Below, one piece after another: positions 17,668 to 26,835 of a stretch of 64,000 bases of DNA; the first letter of the stretch is position 1, and every line of letters starts with the position of its first letter. The notes under the pieces are model-generated. The model saw only the letters and a program-made list of their open reading frames with translations, was not told the DNA's origin and did no database searches. The position numbers were made by a program, and so were the translations under genes. Location: the NCBI RefSeq assembly GCF_000373645.1, contig NZ_KB892003.1:192780-256779 (forward strand). The letters run 5' to 3'. The DNA is from Streptomyces sp. ATexAB-D23 (GTDB lineage Bacteria; Actinomycetota; Actinomycetes; Streptomycetales; Streptomycetaceae).

Positions 17668-19803
17668 TTGGCCGACGAGATTTTCCGTGACTGCCATGAC
17701 ACGGACGACTTCGTCCGTCGGCTGGCCCGGTGGCGGCCCGGTACGGCTGTCCCCCTGATCCAGCCGGAGAGCAAGGAAGCCTGCGAGGCCGTCCGCTCCC
17801 TCACCCACCCTGCCGCGTCCCGCACCGTCCCCGACCCGGCCGGCGCCCTGATCGCGGCACCCCGCGGCTCGGCGTGCGCGCCGCTCGCCCGAGCACTCGC
17901 CGCCGCCGTCGGCGGCCGGTACGAGGAGTTCGGCTCACCGGGCGACATCGCACGCGCGGCCGTGCGGCAGGACACCCGGTGGGTGGTGCCGGTGGCCCTG
18001 GCCTCGGAGCTGACCGAACGCGACGTGACCGGGCTGCACGACGCACTGTGGGAAGCCGCCCGGGACGGCTCCTTCAAGGGGCACACCGGACTCCTCGTCG
18101 GCGGAACCGTCCCCGACGTGTGCTGGCAGATCACCAAGGGCCTCGCCCTGCCCCACCGCCGGCCGCCGCAGGAGGAGCACGTGCGGCTCTGGCCCGGAGT
18201 GGACGGCACACCGCACCGGTTCGGACAGGGGCCCCTCCTGCTCCGCGACGCCGCAACCGAGGCCACCGTCCGCCCGCTGCTGACCGGCGGCCACACCGGA
18301 GTCCTGTCCGTGATCGCCCACGGCCGCGACGACGTCATCCATCTGCACGACACGGTCATCTGCAAGGGCCCCGACCAACTGCCCGGCCCCCTCGACGACC
18401 GGGCCCACCTCCCGGTGTGCGCGTACACCGGCCAGTGCTTCCGGGGCGACGTGGAGCCCTCCCGGGTGCTGCGCGCCGAAACACTCGTCGTGGACACCGT
18501 CTTCGTCAACGCATGCATGACCTGGCGGATCGCCGACGGCCTCTTCCCGCACCCCTACCTGCTGCCGCACGCCTTCCTCGCAGGAACGGCCGCCGCCTAC
18601 GTCGGCGTACCGAACCTCGTGAACGGCACGGCCAAGCTCAACGACCTGTTCCACCACGCCTGCGCCACCGGCCTCTCGGTGGGCGAGGCCGTGAGCCTCG
18701 TCAACGACCACCTCCGCCGCGAACGCACGGACCTGCCGTACTTCACGGTCCTCGGACTGCCCTGGACCACCCCCGCGACGCCCGCCCCGGCAACCGGGCC
18801 CGCGGACACCACGGCCCCCTTCGCCACCGTCCGGGAGAGCGACGCCGACGCGGACGGCGGCACCCTCACCGCCGCGGCCCGCGCCCTCGCCGAGTCGCGG
18901 GACCGGGGAACCCCCACCCACCTCGTCCACCTCTCACCCCGCTCCGCCCCCGCCCTGGCCGGCGCCGTCCCCGCCCGGTCCGGCCTGGCCGACGCCGAAC
19001 GCATCAGGGACGAACTGCGGGCACTGGGAGCCGCGATGACCGCCCTGGAGGCCGTACCGCTCCTCGGCTTCCGCTACTCCCGGCAGGGCAACCTCATGGT
19101 GAACCTCCGCGAGCGCATCGCGGCCGTCACCACGGCGCTGCGCCGGGCCGTCTCCACCGGCGACCCGGCACGGACCGGCCGCAGGATCGACGGTCTGCGC
19201 GAGGCGGTCCGCAACGCCGAGGCCGGACTCGCCGCCGCCCTCTACGAGCGCGGCACTACCAGCTTCGTCAACTTCGACGACCTGTGGGGCGAAGTACTGG
19301 AACAGGGCCCGCCCACATCCGCCGGGGCCGACTGCCGCTACTGCGCCCGGCCGCTGGTGCGCACCGACGCGGTCCACCCGCTGTTCACGCACATCCGACG
19401 CACCGGACTCGTCTGCGCCCGGTGCTGCATGGTCCAGGACCTCGACCCCGCCTCACCCGTGGCCGACATCGCCCTGGACTGCGCCGAGGAATGGCGGCGG
19501 GGGAGCAGCGTGAAGGTCACCCTGGCGGTGCGCACCGCCGCGGCCACCACCACCCCCGTCGACGCGTTCGTCGCCGTCCACACCGAGGCCTGCGAACGCA
19601 ACCACGTCGGCTACCCGCCGCCACGCCGGGTGCTTCTCGCGCCGGGCGGGGCCGTGACAGAGGTCGCCTTCGACGCCGACGTCACCGACCGGGCGCACAT
19701 GCACGTGGAGTCCCTGCGCGGCTTCGCCGTCGCCCGCGGCACGCTCTCCTTCGGTACCCGGCCCGTCTGGGTCCGCCCCTCGGGAGCGGAGCGCAGCGGA
19801 TGA
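17668..19803 (+). CDS. Caspase/gingipain-like protein with zinc ribbon, paralog B (His-Cys dyad present)
   Basis: About 711 residues from TTG 17668; no ATG or GTG starts the frame earlier, and the distance to the conserved RWRPG motif matches paralog A. A beta strand ending SVIAHGRDD carries His218, and a later strand ending VFVNACMTW carries Cys283, the arrangement of the clan CD (caspase, gingipain, CHAT) catalytic dyad. CFRGDVEPS at 257-265 is shared with paralog A. A C-terminal zinc ribbon follows (CRYC 556-559, CARC 583-586), then a beta-rich end. In other systems such folds are proteases activated by a partner. Here the role is unknown: maturation of a peptide product, cleavage of a carrier-bound peptide, or a scaffold. 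The stop overlaps the P450 start by four bases. Confidence 0.62.
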   Translation: MADEIFRDCHDTDDFVRRLARWRPGTAVPLIQPESKEACEAVRSLTHPAASRTVPDPAGALIAAPRGSACAPLARALAAAVGGRYEEFGSPGDIARAAVRQDTRWVVPVALASELTERDVTGLHDALWEAARDGSFKGHTGLLVGGTVPDVCWQITKGLALPHRRPPQEEHVRLWPGVDGTPHRFGQGPLLLRDAATEATVRPLLTGGHTGVLSVIAHGRDDVIHLHDTVICKGPDQLPGPLDDRAHLPVCAYTGQCFRGDVEPSRVLRAETLVVDTVFVNACMTWRIADGLFPHPYLLPHAFLAGTAAAYVGVPNLVNGTAKLNDLFHHACATGLSVGEAVSLVNDHLRRERTDLPYFTVLGLPWTTPATPAPATGPADTTAPFATVRESDADADGGTLTAAARALAESRDRGTPTHLVHLSPRSAPALAGAVPARSGLADAERIRDELRALGAAMTALEAVPLLGFRYSRQGNLMVNLRERIAAVTTALRRAVSTGDPARTGRRIDGLREAVRNAEAGLAAALYERGTTSFVNFDDLWGEVLEQGPPTSAGADCRYCARPLVRTDAVHPLFTHIRRTGLVCARCCMVQDLDPASPVADIALDCAEEWRRGSSVKVTLAVRTAAATTTPVDAFVAVHTEACERNHVGYPPPRRVLLAPGGAVTEVAFDADVTDRAHMHVESLRGFAVARGTLSFGTRPVWVRPSGAERSG

Positions 19804-20972
19804 GTTTCGCCCCGGCCGAGCTGCTCTCCGACTCCTTCGCCACCGACCCCCACCCCGTCTACCACCGGATGCGCGGGGTGGCCCCGGTCCTCTGGCACGA
19901 GCCGACCGCCGGCTGGTACGTCACCGGCCACCGCGAGGTGGGGGCTCTGCTGCGGGAACCCACCCTGTCCGCACGGCCGGGCGACGGATTCACCGACCGG
20001 CTGACCGGCACCGACCGGGCGGCGGGCGACCGGGTGGAGGACTTCTTCGACCGGTGGATGGTGTTCTCCGACGCACCGGCCCACACCCGGCTGCGCACCG
20101 CGGCGTCGGCCCTGTGCGCGCCCAGGGCCGCAGAGGCGTGGCGCGACGCGGCGAGCCGCGACGCGAACACCCTGCTCGCGGACCTGGACCTGAACACCGC
20201 CGACTTCGCCCATGACTTCGCGCTCCCGCTGGCGACGGCCGTGACCTGCGACTTCCTCGGCGTGCCGGCGGACGACCGGGAACAGCTCGGCGTGTGGTCG
20301 GACGCCCTCATGGCGTACCTCGCCGCCCAGTGGGCCGAGCCCGCTACGACACGGCAGGCCGACCGCGCCCTCGCACAGCTGCGCGCCTACCTCACCGCCC
20401 GGACAGCGGCCCGCCCCCGCGACGCCCCCTCGCCCTGCCTGGACATGCTGGCGGCCGTGGGCCCCGACAACGCCCCCGCGCTCTTCGCCCAGCTGCTCAC
20501 CGGCGGCATCGAACCGGTCGCCGCCTGCCTGGCGACGGCGATCGCCGAGACGGCGGCCGGCCCCGGCCCCGTCCTGGAGGCTGACACCGCGGACCTGGTC
20601 GAGGAGGCGCTGCGCTTCGACGCGCCGTTCCACATCGTGCCCAGGACCGCCACCGCGGAACTGGTGGTGGCGGGCAGCCGCCTGCGTCCCGGCGACCGGG
20701 TCGTCCTGGTGATCGCCGCCGCCAACCGTGACCCGCTCGTCCACCGGGACCCGGACCGCTTCACGCCCGGCCGCCCGGCGGCCGGGCGGCACCTCGCGTT
20801 CGGCGCGGGGCAGCACTACTGCCTCGGGGCGCCCCTGGCCAGGACCGTTCTGACGGCCGGCCTGGAAGCCGTACGGCAGCGCCTGCGTTCGGCCGCCGTA
20901 CGCGGAGTGACCGCGGAGCGCGAGCCACGCGTCGGCGCGACCGTCTGGCGCCGCGTGGCGCTCATGGCCTGA
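19800..20972 (+). CDS. Cytochrome P450 with non-canonical I-helix
   Basis: 390 residues, the size of a soluble bacterial P450. The heme-binding segment FGAGQHYCLG has its cysteine at 341, an EALR (ExxR) motif lies in the K-helix, and RDPLVHRDPDRF is typical. In the I-helix the usual A-G-x-D/E-T is replaced by GGIEP (235-239), so the threonine that delivers protons to the iron-bound oxygen is proline. Enzymes of this kind may use a different proton relay or peroxide, or catalyse an atypical reaction. No ferredoxin gene is adjacent. Coupled to the caspase-like gene by an ATGA overlap. Probable tailoring oxidation of the product or a carrier-bound amino acid. Confidence 0.9.
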   Translation: MSFAPAELLSDSFATDPHPVYHRMRGVAPVLWHEPTAGWYVTGHREVGALLREPTLSARPGDGFTDRLTGTDRAAGDRVEDFFDRWMVFSDAPAHTRLRTAASALCAPRAAEAWRDAASRDANTLLADLDLNTADFAHDFALPLATAVTCDFLGVPADDREQLGVWSDALMAYLAAQWAEPATTRQADRALAQLRAYLTARTAARPRDAPSPCLDMLAAVGPDNAPALFAQLLTGGIEPVAACLATAIAETAAGPGPVLEADTADLVEEALRFDAPFHIVPRTATAELVVAGSRLRPGDRVVLVIAAANRDPLVHRDPDRFTPGRPAAGRHLAFGAGQHYCLGAPLARTVLTAGLEAVRQRLRSAAVRGVTAEREPRVGATVWRRVALMA

Positions 20973-21000
20973 GTGATTCCTTCTACCGAAACGAGGACCC

Positions 21001-22788
21001 GTGGTCCACCCGGCAGCGGGCGTCGACGTCCTGCTCTTCAACTACACCGGCTACCCCGACTACACCAGCTACTTCCTGGCGGACAACGGCCTGGCCTACC
21101 TCGCCGCCTGTCTCCGCGCCGCCGGGCACCGCCCGGTCATCCGCGACTACGTGACCATGGACACCGCGGAACGCCTCCACGACCCCGCCCTCTTCGTCCG
21201 GGTCCGCGAGATGCGCGACCGGGTCCGCGCCGAGATCCTCGACGCGGGCGCCCCGGACCCCCGGACCGTGGAACAGGCCCTCGCCCTCGACGCCGACGTC
21301 GACCTCCTCAACCGCAGGGTTGCCCTGGAGATCGCCGACGAACTGGTTCTGGAGATCCAGCGCCGCGACGTGCGCATGCTCGCCGTCAAACTGTGGTCCC
21401 AGCCCGCGCTCAGGGACGTACGGGCGATTCTGGAGTCGGTCCGGGCCCGATGTCCCGAGGTCAGGATCATCGCCGGCGGCGGCCACGTGGACTACTTCGA
21501 AGGCAGGGTGCTCACCGACATCGCCGCGCTCGACGCGGCCGCCGCGGGGGACGGTGAAACGGCCCTCGTCGGATACGCGGACTGGGTGGCCGGCCGGCTG
21601 CCGGAACTCGGCGAGGTACCCAACCTCTTCTACCGCCGCGACGGACGCGTCGAGGCCACCGCCCGCCGCGAGAGCCTCACCTTCCGGACGGACTCCCACA
21701 CACCGCTGTACGGTTCCGACGTGTACCCCGCGGTACACGCCCCGGCCTCGAAGATGCTGACCATCGGCTTCGAGGACAGCAGGGGCTGCCAGTTCGCCTG
21801 CGGCTTCTGCGCGCACCCGCTCAAGAGCGGCGGGCTCAGACTGCGCCCCGTGGACAGCGTGCTGGAGGAGCTCGCCTCGCTCAACCGCGACCACGGCTTC
21901 GTCAACTTCGCCGGCTCCGGCTCCAACACGCCGTACCTGCACGCCAGCCGCCTGTACCAGGGCATGCAGGACCGAGGGCTCGACCTGGCGGTCAACTTCT
22001 TCCAGTCGCTGCGCGACTTCCGGGTCCACAAGGCCGACGTCCTGCGCTCGGCGCACATCCCCCTCCTGTGGGTGGGCATCGAGACGGCCGACCAGGACCT
22101 GCTCATCGGGACGTACGACAAGCGCCGCAACATGGAGAAGACCAAGGAGATCTGCGAGTTCCTCAACGAGAACCGGATCGGCTACATCATGAGCCTGATC
22201 TACCCCTCACTCGGCGAGGACGAGGACTCGACCCGCAACACGGTGGAGTTCGTCCAGCAGGTCGGGCTCGGACACGTCGTGATCTACCCCCCGCTCCTCC
22301 AGCCCCGCACCCCGTGGATGGACGACCAGCACGTCACCTGGCTCGACCGGGAGGAGTTCCTGCGGATCAGCCAGTACGGACTGGAGGAGACCGAGAACAA
22401 GGTCCTGCCCCCGATGCTCGGCTCCTCGGCCCTGAACGGCTCGGTGCTGCTCAACGGCCGCACCTACAGCGAGATCTACTGCCAGAACGTCCGCTTCCGC
22501 GCCGAACTCGACCGCGTCTGCGGCGGCACGCGCGGACACCAGCGCAACATCGGATTCACCGACGAGCTCGCCCCCTTCATGCGCCAGCTGAACCGCACCT
22601 TCGCCCAGACCGACCGCAGCCTTGCCAACGGCGACTTCGCGTCGGCCCGCAAGGAGATGACCCGGTTCAACGAACTGGCCACCGCCGGCTCGGTGGCCCG
22701 CACCCGCACGCTGGCCACCGGCTGGGACGCCCCGGCCGACCCCGTCGCGGCCCCCTCCTTCCAGATGCGCACCGGGGGACCCGCGTGA
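21001..22788 (+). CDS. Cobalamin-binding-type radical SAM enzyme 1
   Basis: 595 residues. The N-terminal 200 residues have the Rossmann-like layout of a B12-binding domain, though the DxHxxG motif is not evident. The radical SAM cluster motif is CQFACGFC (C263, C267, C270), followed by SAM-domain elements such as SLIYPSLGEDEDST. B12-dependent radical SAM enzymes in natural-product clusters mostly methylate unactivated carbons; others make ring closures or other rearrangements. GTG start at 21001 with GAGGA just upstream. It overlaps the decarboxylase start, so the two products may act in sequence. Confidence 0.85.
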   Translation: MVHPAAGVDVLLFNYTGYPDYTSYFLADNGLAYLAACLRAAGHRPVIRDYVTMDTAERLHDPALFVRVREMRDRVRAEILDAGAPDPRTVEQALALDADVDLLNRRVALEIADELVLEIQRRDVRMLAVKLWSQPALRDVRAILESVRARCPEVRIIAGGGHVDYFEGRVLTDIAALDAAAAGDGETALVGYADWVAGRLPELGEVPNLFYRRDGRVEATARRESLTFRTDSHTPLYGSDVYPAVHAPASKMLTIGFEDSRGCQFACGFCAHPLKSGGLRLRPVDSVLEELASLNRDHGFVNFAGSGSNTPYLHASRLYQGMQDRGLDLAVNFFQSLRDFRVHKADVLRSAHIPLLWVGIETADQDLLIGTYDKRRNMEKTKEICEFLNENRIGYIMSLIYPSLGEDEDSTRNTVEFVQQVGLGHVVIYPPLLQPRTPWMDDQHVTWLDREEFLRISQYGLEETENKVLPPMLGSSALNGSVLLNGRTYSEIYCQNVRFRAELDRVCGGTRGHQRNIGFTDELAPFMRQLNRTFAQTDRSLANGDFASARKEMTRFNELATAGSVARTRTLATGWDAPADPVAAPSFQMRTGGPA

Positions 22789-24104
22789 CCGCGCCGGGAC
22801 ACGCGGAAGCGGACTGGACCGGCCTCAGCGCCTCCCTGGACCGCGCACCCGACGGCTGCCTCATGATCGAGGGGGAACGGGCCGACCGGCTGGCCGGCCG
22901 GCTGGGCACCCCGGCACTCGTCGTGCTCCCCGCGCGGGTCCGCGCCAACGTCCGGGAGATCACCGACGCCTTCGCCCGGCGGCTGCCGAGGGTGCGCACC
23001 TACTTCGCGCTCAAGTCCTGCTACCTGGAACCCGTGGTGTCCGCGGCCCTGGAGGCCGGCGCCGGCCTGGAGGTGATGAGCCCCCTGGAACTGGACATCG
23101 CGCAGGCGATGGGCGTACGCGAAGCCGACCTGCTGGTCAACGGCTTCGGCCACACCCCGGCCTTCGCGAAGCGCGCGGTGGACCAGCAACCCGCCCTGTT
23201 CACCCTCGACTCCTTCGAGGACATCGAAACCGTCTCCCGGGCCGCCCGCGCATCCGGTGCCGAGGTGTCCGTGGGCCTGCGCGTCTCCCTGCCGGCCACC
23301 GGCCCGGGCATGCTCGACGACGACACCAAACTCGGATTCACCTGGCAGGACGGCCAGTTCACACGCGCCCTGGCCCGGGTCGACGCCGATCCCGCGCTCC
23401 GGGTCACCGGGCTGCTCACCCACCAGCTCAGCCACTGCGTCTCCCCGGCGGTGTTCGGCGCCCACCTGCGCAACGTGGCCGACTGCCTGGCCAGGACGCA
23501 GCGGGACACCGGCATCAGGTTCCCGGTCCTGGACGTGGGCGGCGGATTCGAGAGCAGGCTCCTCCTCGCCGCGCAGGGGGTCACCGCCGACGACTTCGCC
23601 GTGGAGGCCGCGACCGCCCTCGCCGCGCTGCCCTACCCGGTGACCATCTACCTCGAACCCGGCCGGTACGTCGCGGCCGACGCCGCCGTCGGCCTGACCC
23701 GCGTCGTCGCGAGCAAAGCGCGCACCGGAGGGGACTGGCTGATCACCGATCTGGGCACCAACTCCCTGATCCCGGTGCCGGGCGCGCGCTTTCCCGTGAT
23801 CCCCGTGCACGGCGCGGACAGGGACCGGAAGCCGGCCCGGATCGCCGACCGGACCTGCGCCCCCGCGGTGATCGACGCCCACGCGGCACTGCCCGCCGGC
23901 GCCGGCACGCTCGCCGTCCTCAACGCAGGCGCCTACACCGTCGCCCTCAGCCACATCTGGGGCCCGGAGCTGCCCCGGGTGGTGTCCCTGGACCACGGAG
24001 CCGACCGCACACTGACCGACGCGGACAGCTACCGCCGGGCCTTCACCCATCTGTACGGATACAGCGTGGTCCGCCCCAAAACACCGGCAGCGCCCCTGAG
24101 TTAA
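22785..24104 (+). CDS. PLP-dependent fold-type III decarboxylase (LysA/ornithine decarboxylase family)
   Basis: 439 residues. FALKS with the PLP-binding lysine at residue 77 opens the alanine-racemase-like barrel, and VLDVGGGFES is the glycine-rich phosphate-binding loop. A C-terminal beta domain contains LNAGAYTVALSH, where the family normally has a GAY(G/T) segment. Relatives decarboxylate diaminopimelate, ornithine, lysine, arginine or carboxynorspermidine. The catalytic cysteine usually found in a CxSxD motif is displaced here: RTCAPAVIDA seems to be the equivalent segment. Substrate is unknown; an amino acid made by the upstream radical SAM enzyme is a reasonable guess. It could instead act as a racemase or epimerase. 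Confidence 0.83.
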   Translation: MTAPGHAEADWTGLSASLDRAPDGCLMIEGERADRLAGRLGTPALVVLPARVRANVREITDAFARRLPRVRTYFALKSCYLEPVVSAALEAGAGLEVMSPLELDIAQAMGVREADLLVNGFGHTPAFAKRAVDQQPALFTLDSFEDIETVSRAARASGAEVSVGLRVSLPATGPGMLDDDTKLGFTWQDGQFTRALARVDADPALRVTGLLTHQLSHCVSPAVFGAHLRNVADCLARTQRDTGIRFPVLDVGGGFESRLLLAAQGVTADDFAVEAATALAALPYPVTIYLEPGRYVAADAAVGLTRVVASKARTGGDWLITDLGTNSLIPVPGARFPVIPVHGADRDRKPARIADRTCAPAVIDAHAALPAGAGTLAVLNAGAYTVALSHIWGPELPRVVSLDHGADRTLTDADSYRRAFTHLYGYSVVRPKTPAAPLS

Positions 24105-24201
24105 GGCGAAACCGGCCACATCCGCAGGGCGGTGCCGTCATAGACTGACCCGTCCCCGACCCCTGCGTCTCCTCCCCGCACACCGAGAGCCTGAGGACCC
24201 C

Positions 24202-26784
24202 ATGCACGTCTCCAGCGAGTCCATCCGTGAGACCTTCCTGTCGTTCTTCGAACGCAATGGACATCTCCGCATCGACGGGGCCTCGGTCCGGCCCCGGAAC
24301 GACCCCACGCTCCTGTACGTCAACTCGGGCATGGCGCCGCTCAAGCGGTATTTCACGGGTGCGGAGACACCGCCGGCCAAAGACCTCTGCAACATCCAGT
24401 CCTGCATCCGCACCAAGGACATCGAAGACGTGGGGGACCGCCACCACCTCACCTTCTTCGAGATGATGGGCAGCTGGTCGATCGGGAACTACTTCAAGGA
24501 ACGCGCGGTGGAGCTTGCCTTCGCCCTGCTGACCGAGGGGTTCGGGCTCAGGCCGGAGCAGCTCTACGTCACGGTGTTCGAGGGCGACAAGGAACTGGGA
24601 CTCCCCGCCGACGAGGAGTCCGCCCGCGCCTGGGAACGGGTCGGAATGTCCCGCGACCGCATCGTGCCGCAGCCCACCGCGGACAACTTCTGGGGCCCCG
24701 CGGGAAATTCCGGCCCCTGCGGGCCCTGCACCGAGGTCTTCCTCGACACCGGAGACGCCTACGGCCCGGCCTACGTACCCGGCGGAGAGTTCGACACCAC
24801 GCGCCGCTACATCGAGATCTGGAACGCCGGCGTCTTCATGCAGTTCGACAAGGGCCTCGACGGAACGATCCGTCCGCTGCCCTTCACCAGCGTCGACACC
24901 GGCTCCGGCCTGGAACGCATCTGCCTGGCGCTCAACGGCCTGGACAGCGTCTACCAGTCCGACCTGCTCAGCCCCGTGGTGAACGTCGCGCAGGAGATCC
25001 TCGGCGAGTCCGGCACCCCCGAGACCCGCCATCTCGTCATCGCCGACCACATGCGCGCCGCGGTCAAGATCCTCGCCGACGGAGTGCTGCCCAGCAACGA
25101 GGGCGCCGGCTACATCCCCCGCCGGCTCATCCGCAAATCCATGACGGTCGCCCTGCGCCAGGGCGCGGACAGCTTCCGGTTCCAGCCGCTGGCCGACGTC
25201 ATCGTGGACACCCTCAAGGACCACCACCCGGGCCTCCTCGGCCGCAAGGACGCCGTCCTGGCGGCGCTCGACGCCGAGTGCCGGGAGTTCGGCACAGCGG
25301 TCCGACGCGGCCTGGACCGTGTCTCCACGCTCATCGAGAGCGGCGGCACGGTCTCCGGAGCCGACGCCTTCCGCCTCTTCTCGACCTACGGCCTGCCCGT
25401 GGAGATCACCCGAGACCTCGTCGCCGAGCGCGGCGCCGCGGTCTCCATGGAGGAGTACGCGGCCGAGTACGAGCGCCACCAGCGGCTCAGCCGGGGCGGC
25501 GAACGCACCGACCGCCGCCTCCGCGTCGACGACGTGCTGCCGGCCTCCCTGTCCGGCGCGCCCGTCACCGAGTTCGTCGGTTACGAGCACACGGAGGCCG
25601 AAGCGCGGGTCGTGGGCCTCTTCGAGGAAGGTGCCCTGGCCGAAGCGGTCGGCGAGGGCGGCGAGGCCGACCTCATCGTGGACCGCAGCCCCTTCTACGC
25701 CGAGGGCGGCGGGCAGGTCGGCGACCACGGCGTCCTCACCGGCGCAGACGGACTGCGCGGCGAGATCCTCGACACCGTCCGGCACAGCAGCGGACACCAC
25801 CTGCACCGGGTCAGGGTCAGCGCGGGCGAGCTGCGCGCCGGCGCCTCGCTGCGCCTGGAGGTGGACCGGGAGAGCCGTCGCGACACCATGGCCAACCACA
25901 GCGGCACCCACCTCCTCAACGCCGCGCTGCGGACCGTCCTGGGCGACCATGTGCGCCAGGCGGGATCGCTGGTCGACCCCCGGCGGCTGCGCTTCGACTT
26001 CACCCACCCCAAGCCGATGACCGCCCAGGAACTCGCCGCCGTCGAGGCACTGGTCGGCGAGTGGATCCTGCGCGACGAGGAACGGCGCGTCGAGGTCACC
26101 AGCCCCGAGACCGCGAAGAGCGCCGGAGCCCTCTCCCTGGACGGCGAGACCTACGCCGACGAGGTCCGGGTGGTGAGCTTCGGCGACGCCTCGAAGGAGC
26201 TGTGCGGCGGAACCCACGTCCCGCACACGTCCTTCATCGGCTCGTTCCGCATCACCGCCGAACAGAGCGTCGCCTCGGGCGTACGCCGCATCACCGCCGT
26301 CACCCGCGGGGAAGCCGCGCGCTACTCGCTGAACCAGGGCACCGAACTGGCCGCCGTGGCCCGCCTCCTGCACAGCAGCCCCGCCGAGGTCGTCACCGCG
26401 GCCGAGCGTGTGGTGAAGCAGGCCGCCGCGAAGAAGGTCCGGAGCGGGGGAGACGCACACGCCGAAGTGACCCGCGGCGAATCGGGCAGCGGGGTGAAGG
26501 CGGCCGTCGTGTCCGGCCCCCAGGACGTCGCCGGCCTGCGCACAGCCGTACAGCGGGTGACGGAGCAGGAGAGCCGGGCGACCCTCGGATACGGCGGAGA
26601 GACCCGGCTCAACGTGGTGCTCGCCGTGCCCGGTGACAGCGGCCGCAGCGCGTCGAAGCTGCTGAAGGAACTGCTCGCGGGGTTCGGCGGCAACGGCGGC
26701 GGCAACGACCGCATCGCCCAGGGCGCGGTCTCCGGCGCCGACGGCGACGCCCTGAACCGCCGCTTCCTGGAACTGCTCGGCTGA
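24202..26784 (+). CDS. alaS: Alanyl-tRNA synthetase, second copy (probable self-resistance enzyme)
   Basis: 860 residues, nearly the full length of bacterial AlaRS. Catalytic core: NDPTLLYVNSGMAPLK, SCIRTKDIEDVG (motif 2) and TGSGLER (motif 3, 233-239). The editing domain keeps its zinc/water-binding residues: HSGTH at 566-570 and CGGTH at 668-672. A C-Ala-type tail ends the protein. It charges tRNA-Ala with alanine. A complete, editing-competent AlaRS inside a biosynthetic cluster is best explained as a drug-insensitive copy protecting the producer, but I cannot exclude that it supplies alanyl-tRNA to the pathway or is the only AlaRS of the genome. A probable -10 (TAGACT, 24141-24146) upstream suggests its own promoter. 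Confidence 0.95.
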   Translation: MHVSSESIRETFLSFFERNGHLRIDGASVRPRNDPTLLYVNSGMAPLKRYFTGAETPPAKDLCNIQSCIRTKDIEDVGDRHHLTFFEMMGSWSIGNYFKERAVELAFALLTEGFGLRPEQLYVTVFEGDKELGLPADEESARAWERVGMSRDRIVPQPTADNFWGPAGNSGPCGPCTEVFLDTGDAYGPAYVPGGEFDTTRRYIEIWNAGVFMQFDKGLDGTIRPLPFTSVDTGSGLERICLALNGLDSVYQSDLLSPVVNVAQEILGESGTPETRHLVIADHMRAAVKILADGVLPSNEGAGYIPRRLIRKSMTVALRQGADSFRFQPLADVIVDTLKDHHPGLLGRKDAVLAALDAECREFGTAVRRGLDRVSTLIESGGTVSGADAFRLFSTYGLPVEITRDLVAERGAAVSMEEYAAEYERHQRLSRGGERTDRRLRVDDVLPASLSGAPVTEFVGYEHTEAEARVVGLFEEGALAEAVGEGGEADLIVDRSPFYAEGGGQVGDHGVLTGADGLRGEILDTVRHSSGHHLHRVRVSAGELRAGASLRLEVDRESRRDTMANHSGTHLLNAALRTVLGDHVRQAGSLVDPRRLRFDFTHPKPMTAQELAAVEALVGEWILRDEERRVEVTSPETAKSAGALSLDGETYADEVRVVSFGDASKELCGGTHVPHTSFIGSFRITAEQSVASGVRRITAVTRGEAARYSLNQGTELAAVARLLHSSPAEVVTAAERVVKQAAAKKVRSGGDAHAEVTRGESGSGVKAAVVSGPQDVAGLRTAVQRVTEQESRATLGYGGETRLNVVLAVPGDSGRSASKLLKELLAGFGGNGGGNDRIAQGAVSGADGDALNRRFLELLG

Positions 26785-26798
26785 GCCGTGCCCGCAAC

Positions 26799-26831
26799 CC
26801 GGCCGGCCCGGCGACATCCCGGGCCGGCCGG
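26799..26831. terminator. Strong bidirectional terminator hairpin
   Basis: A perfect 13-bp stem (CCGGCCGGCCCGG, 26799-26811, with its complement at 26819-26831) closes a seven-base loop. It fills the short gap between the convergent AlaRS and AlaRS-like genes, so it can end transcripts from both sides. No T-run, as usual in Streptomyces. Confidence 0.8.
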
Positions 26832-26835
26832 TGGC

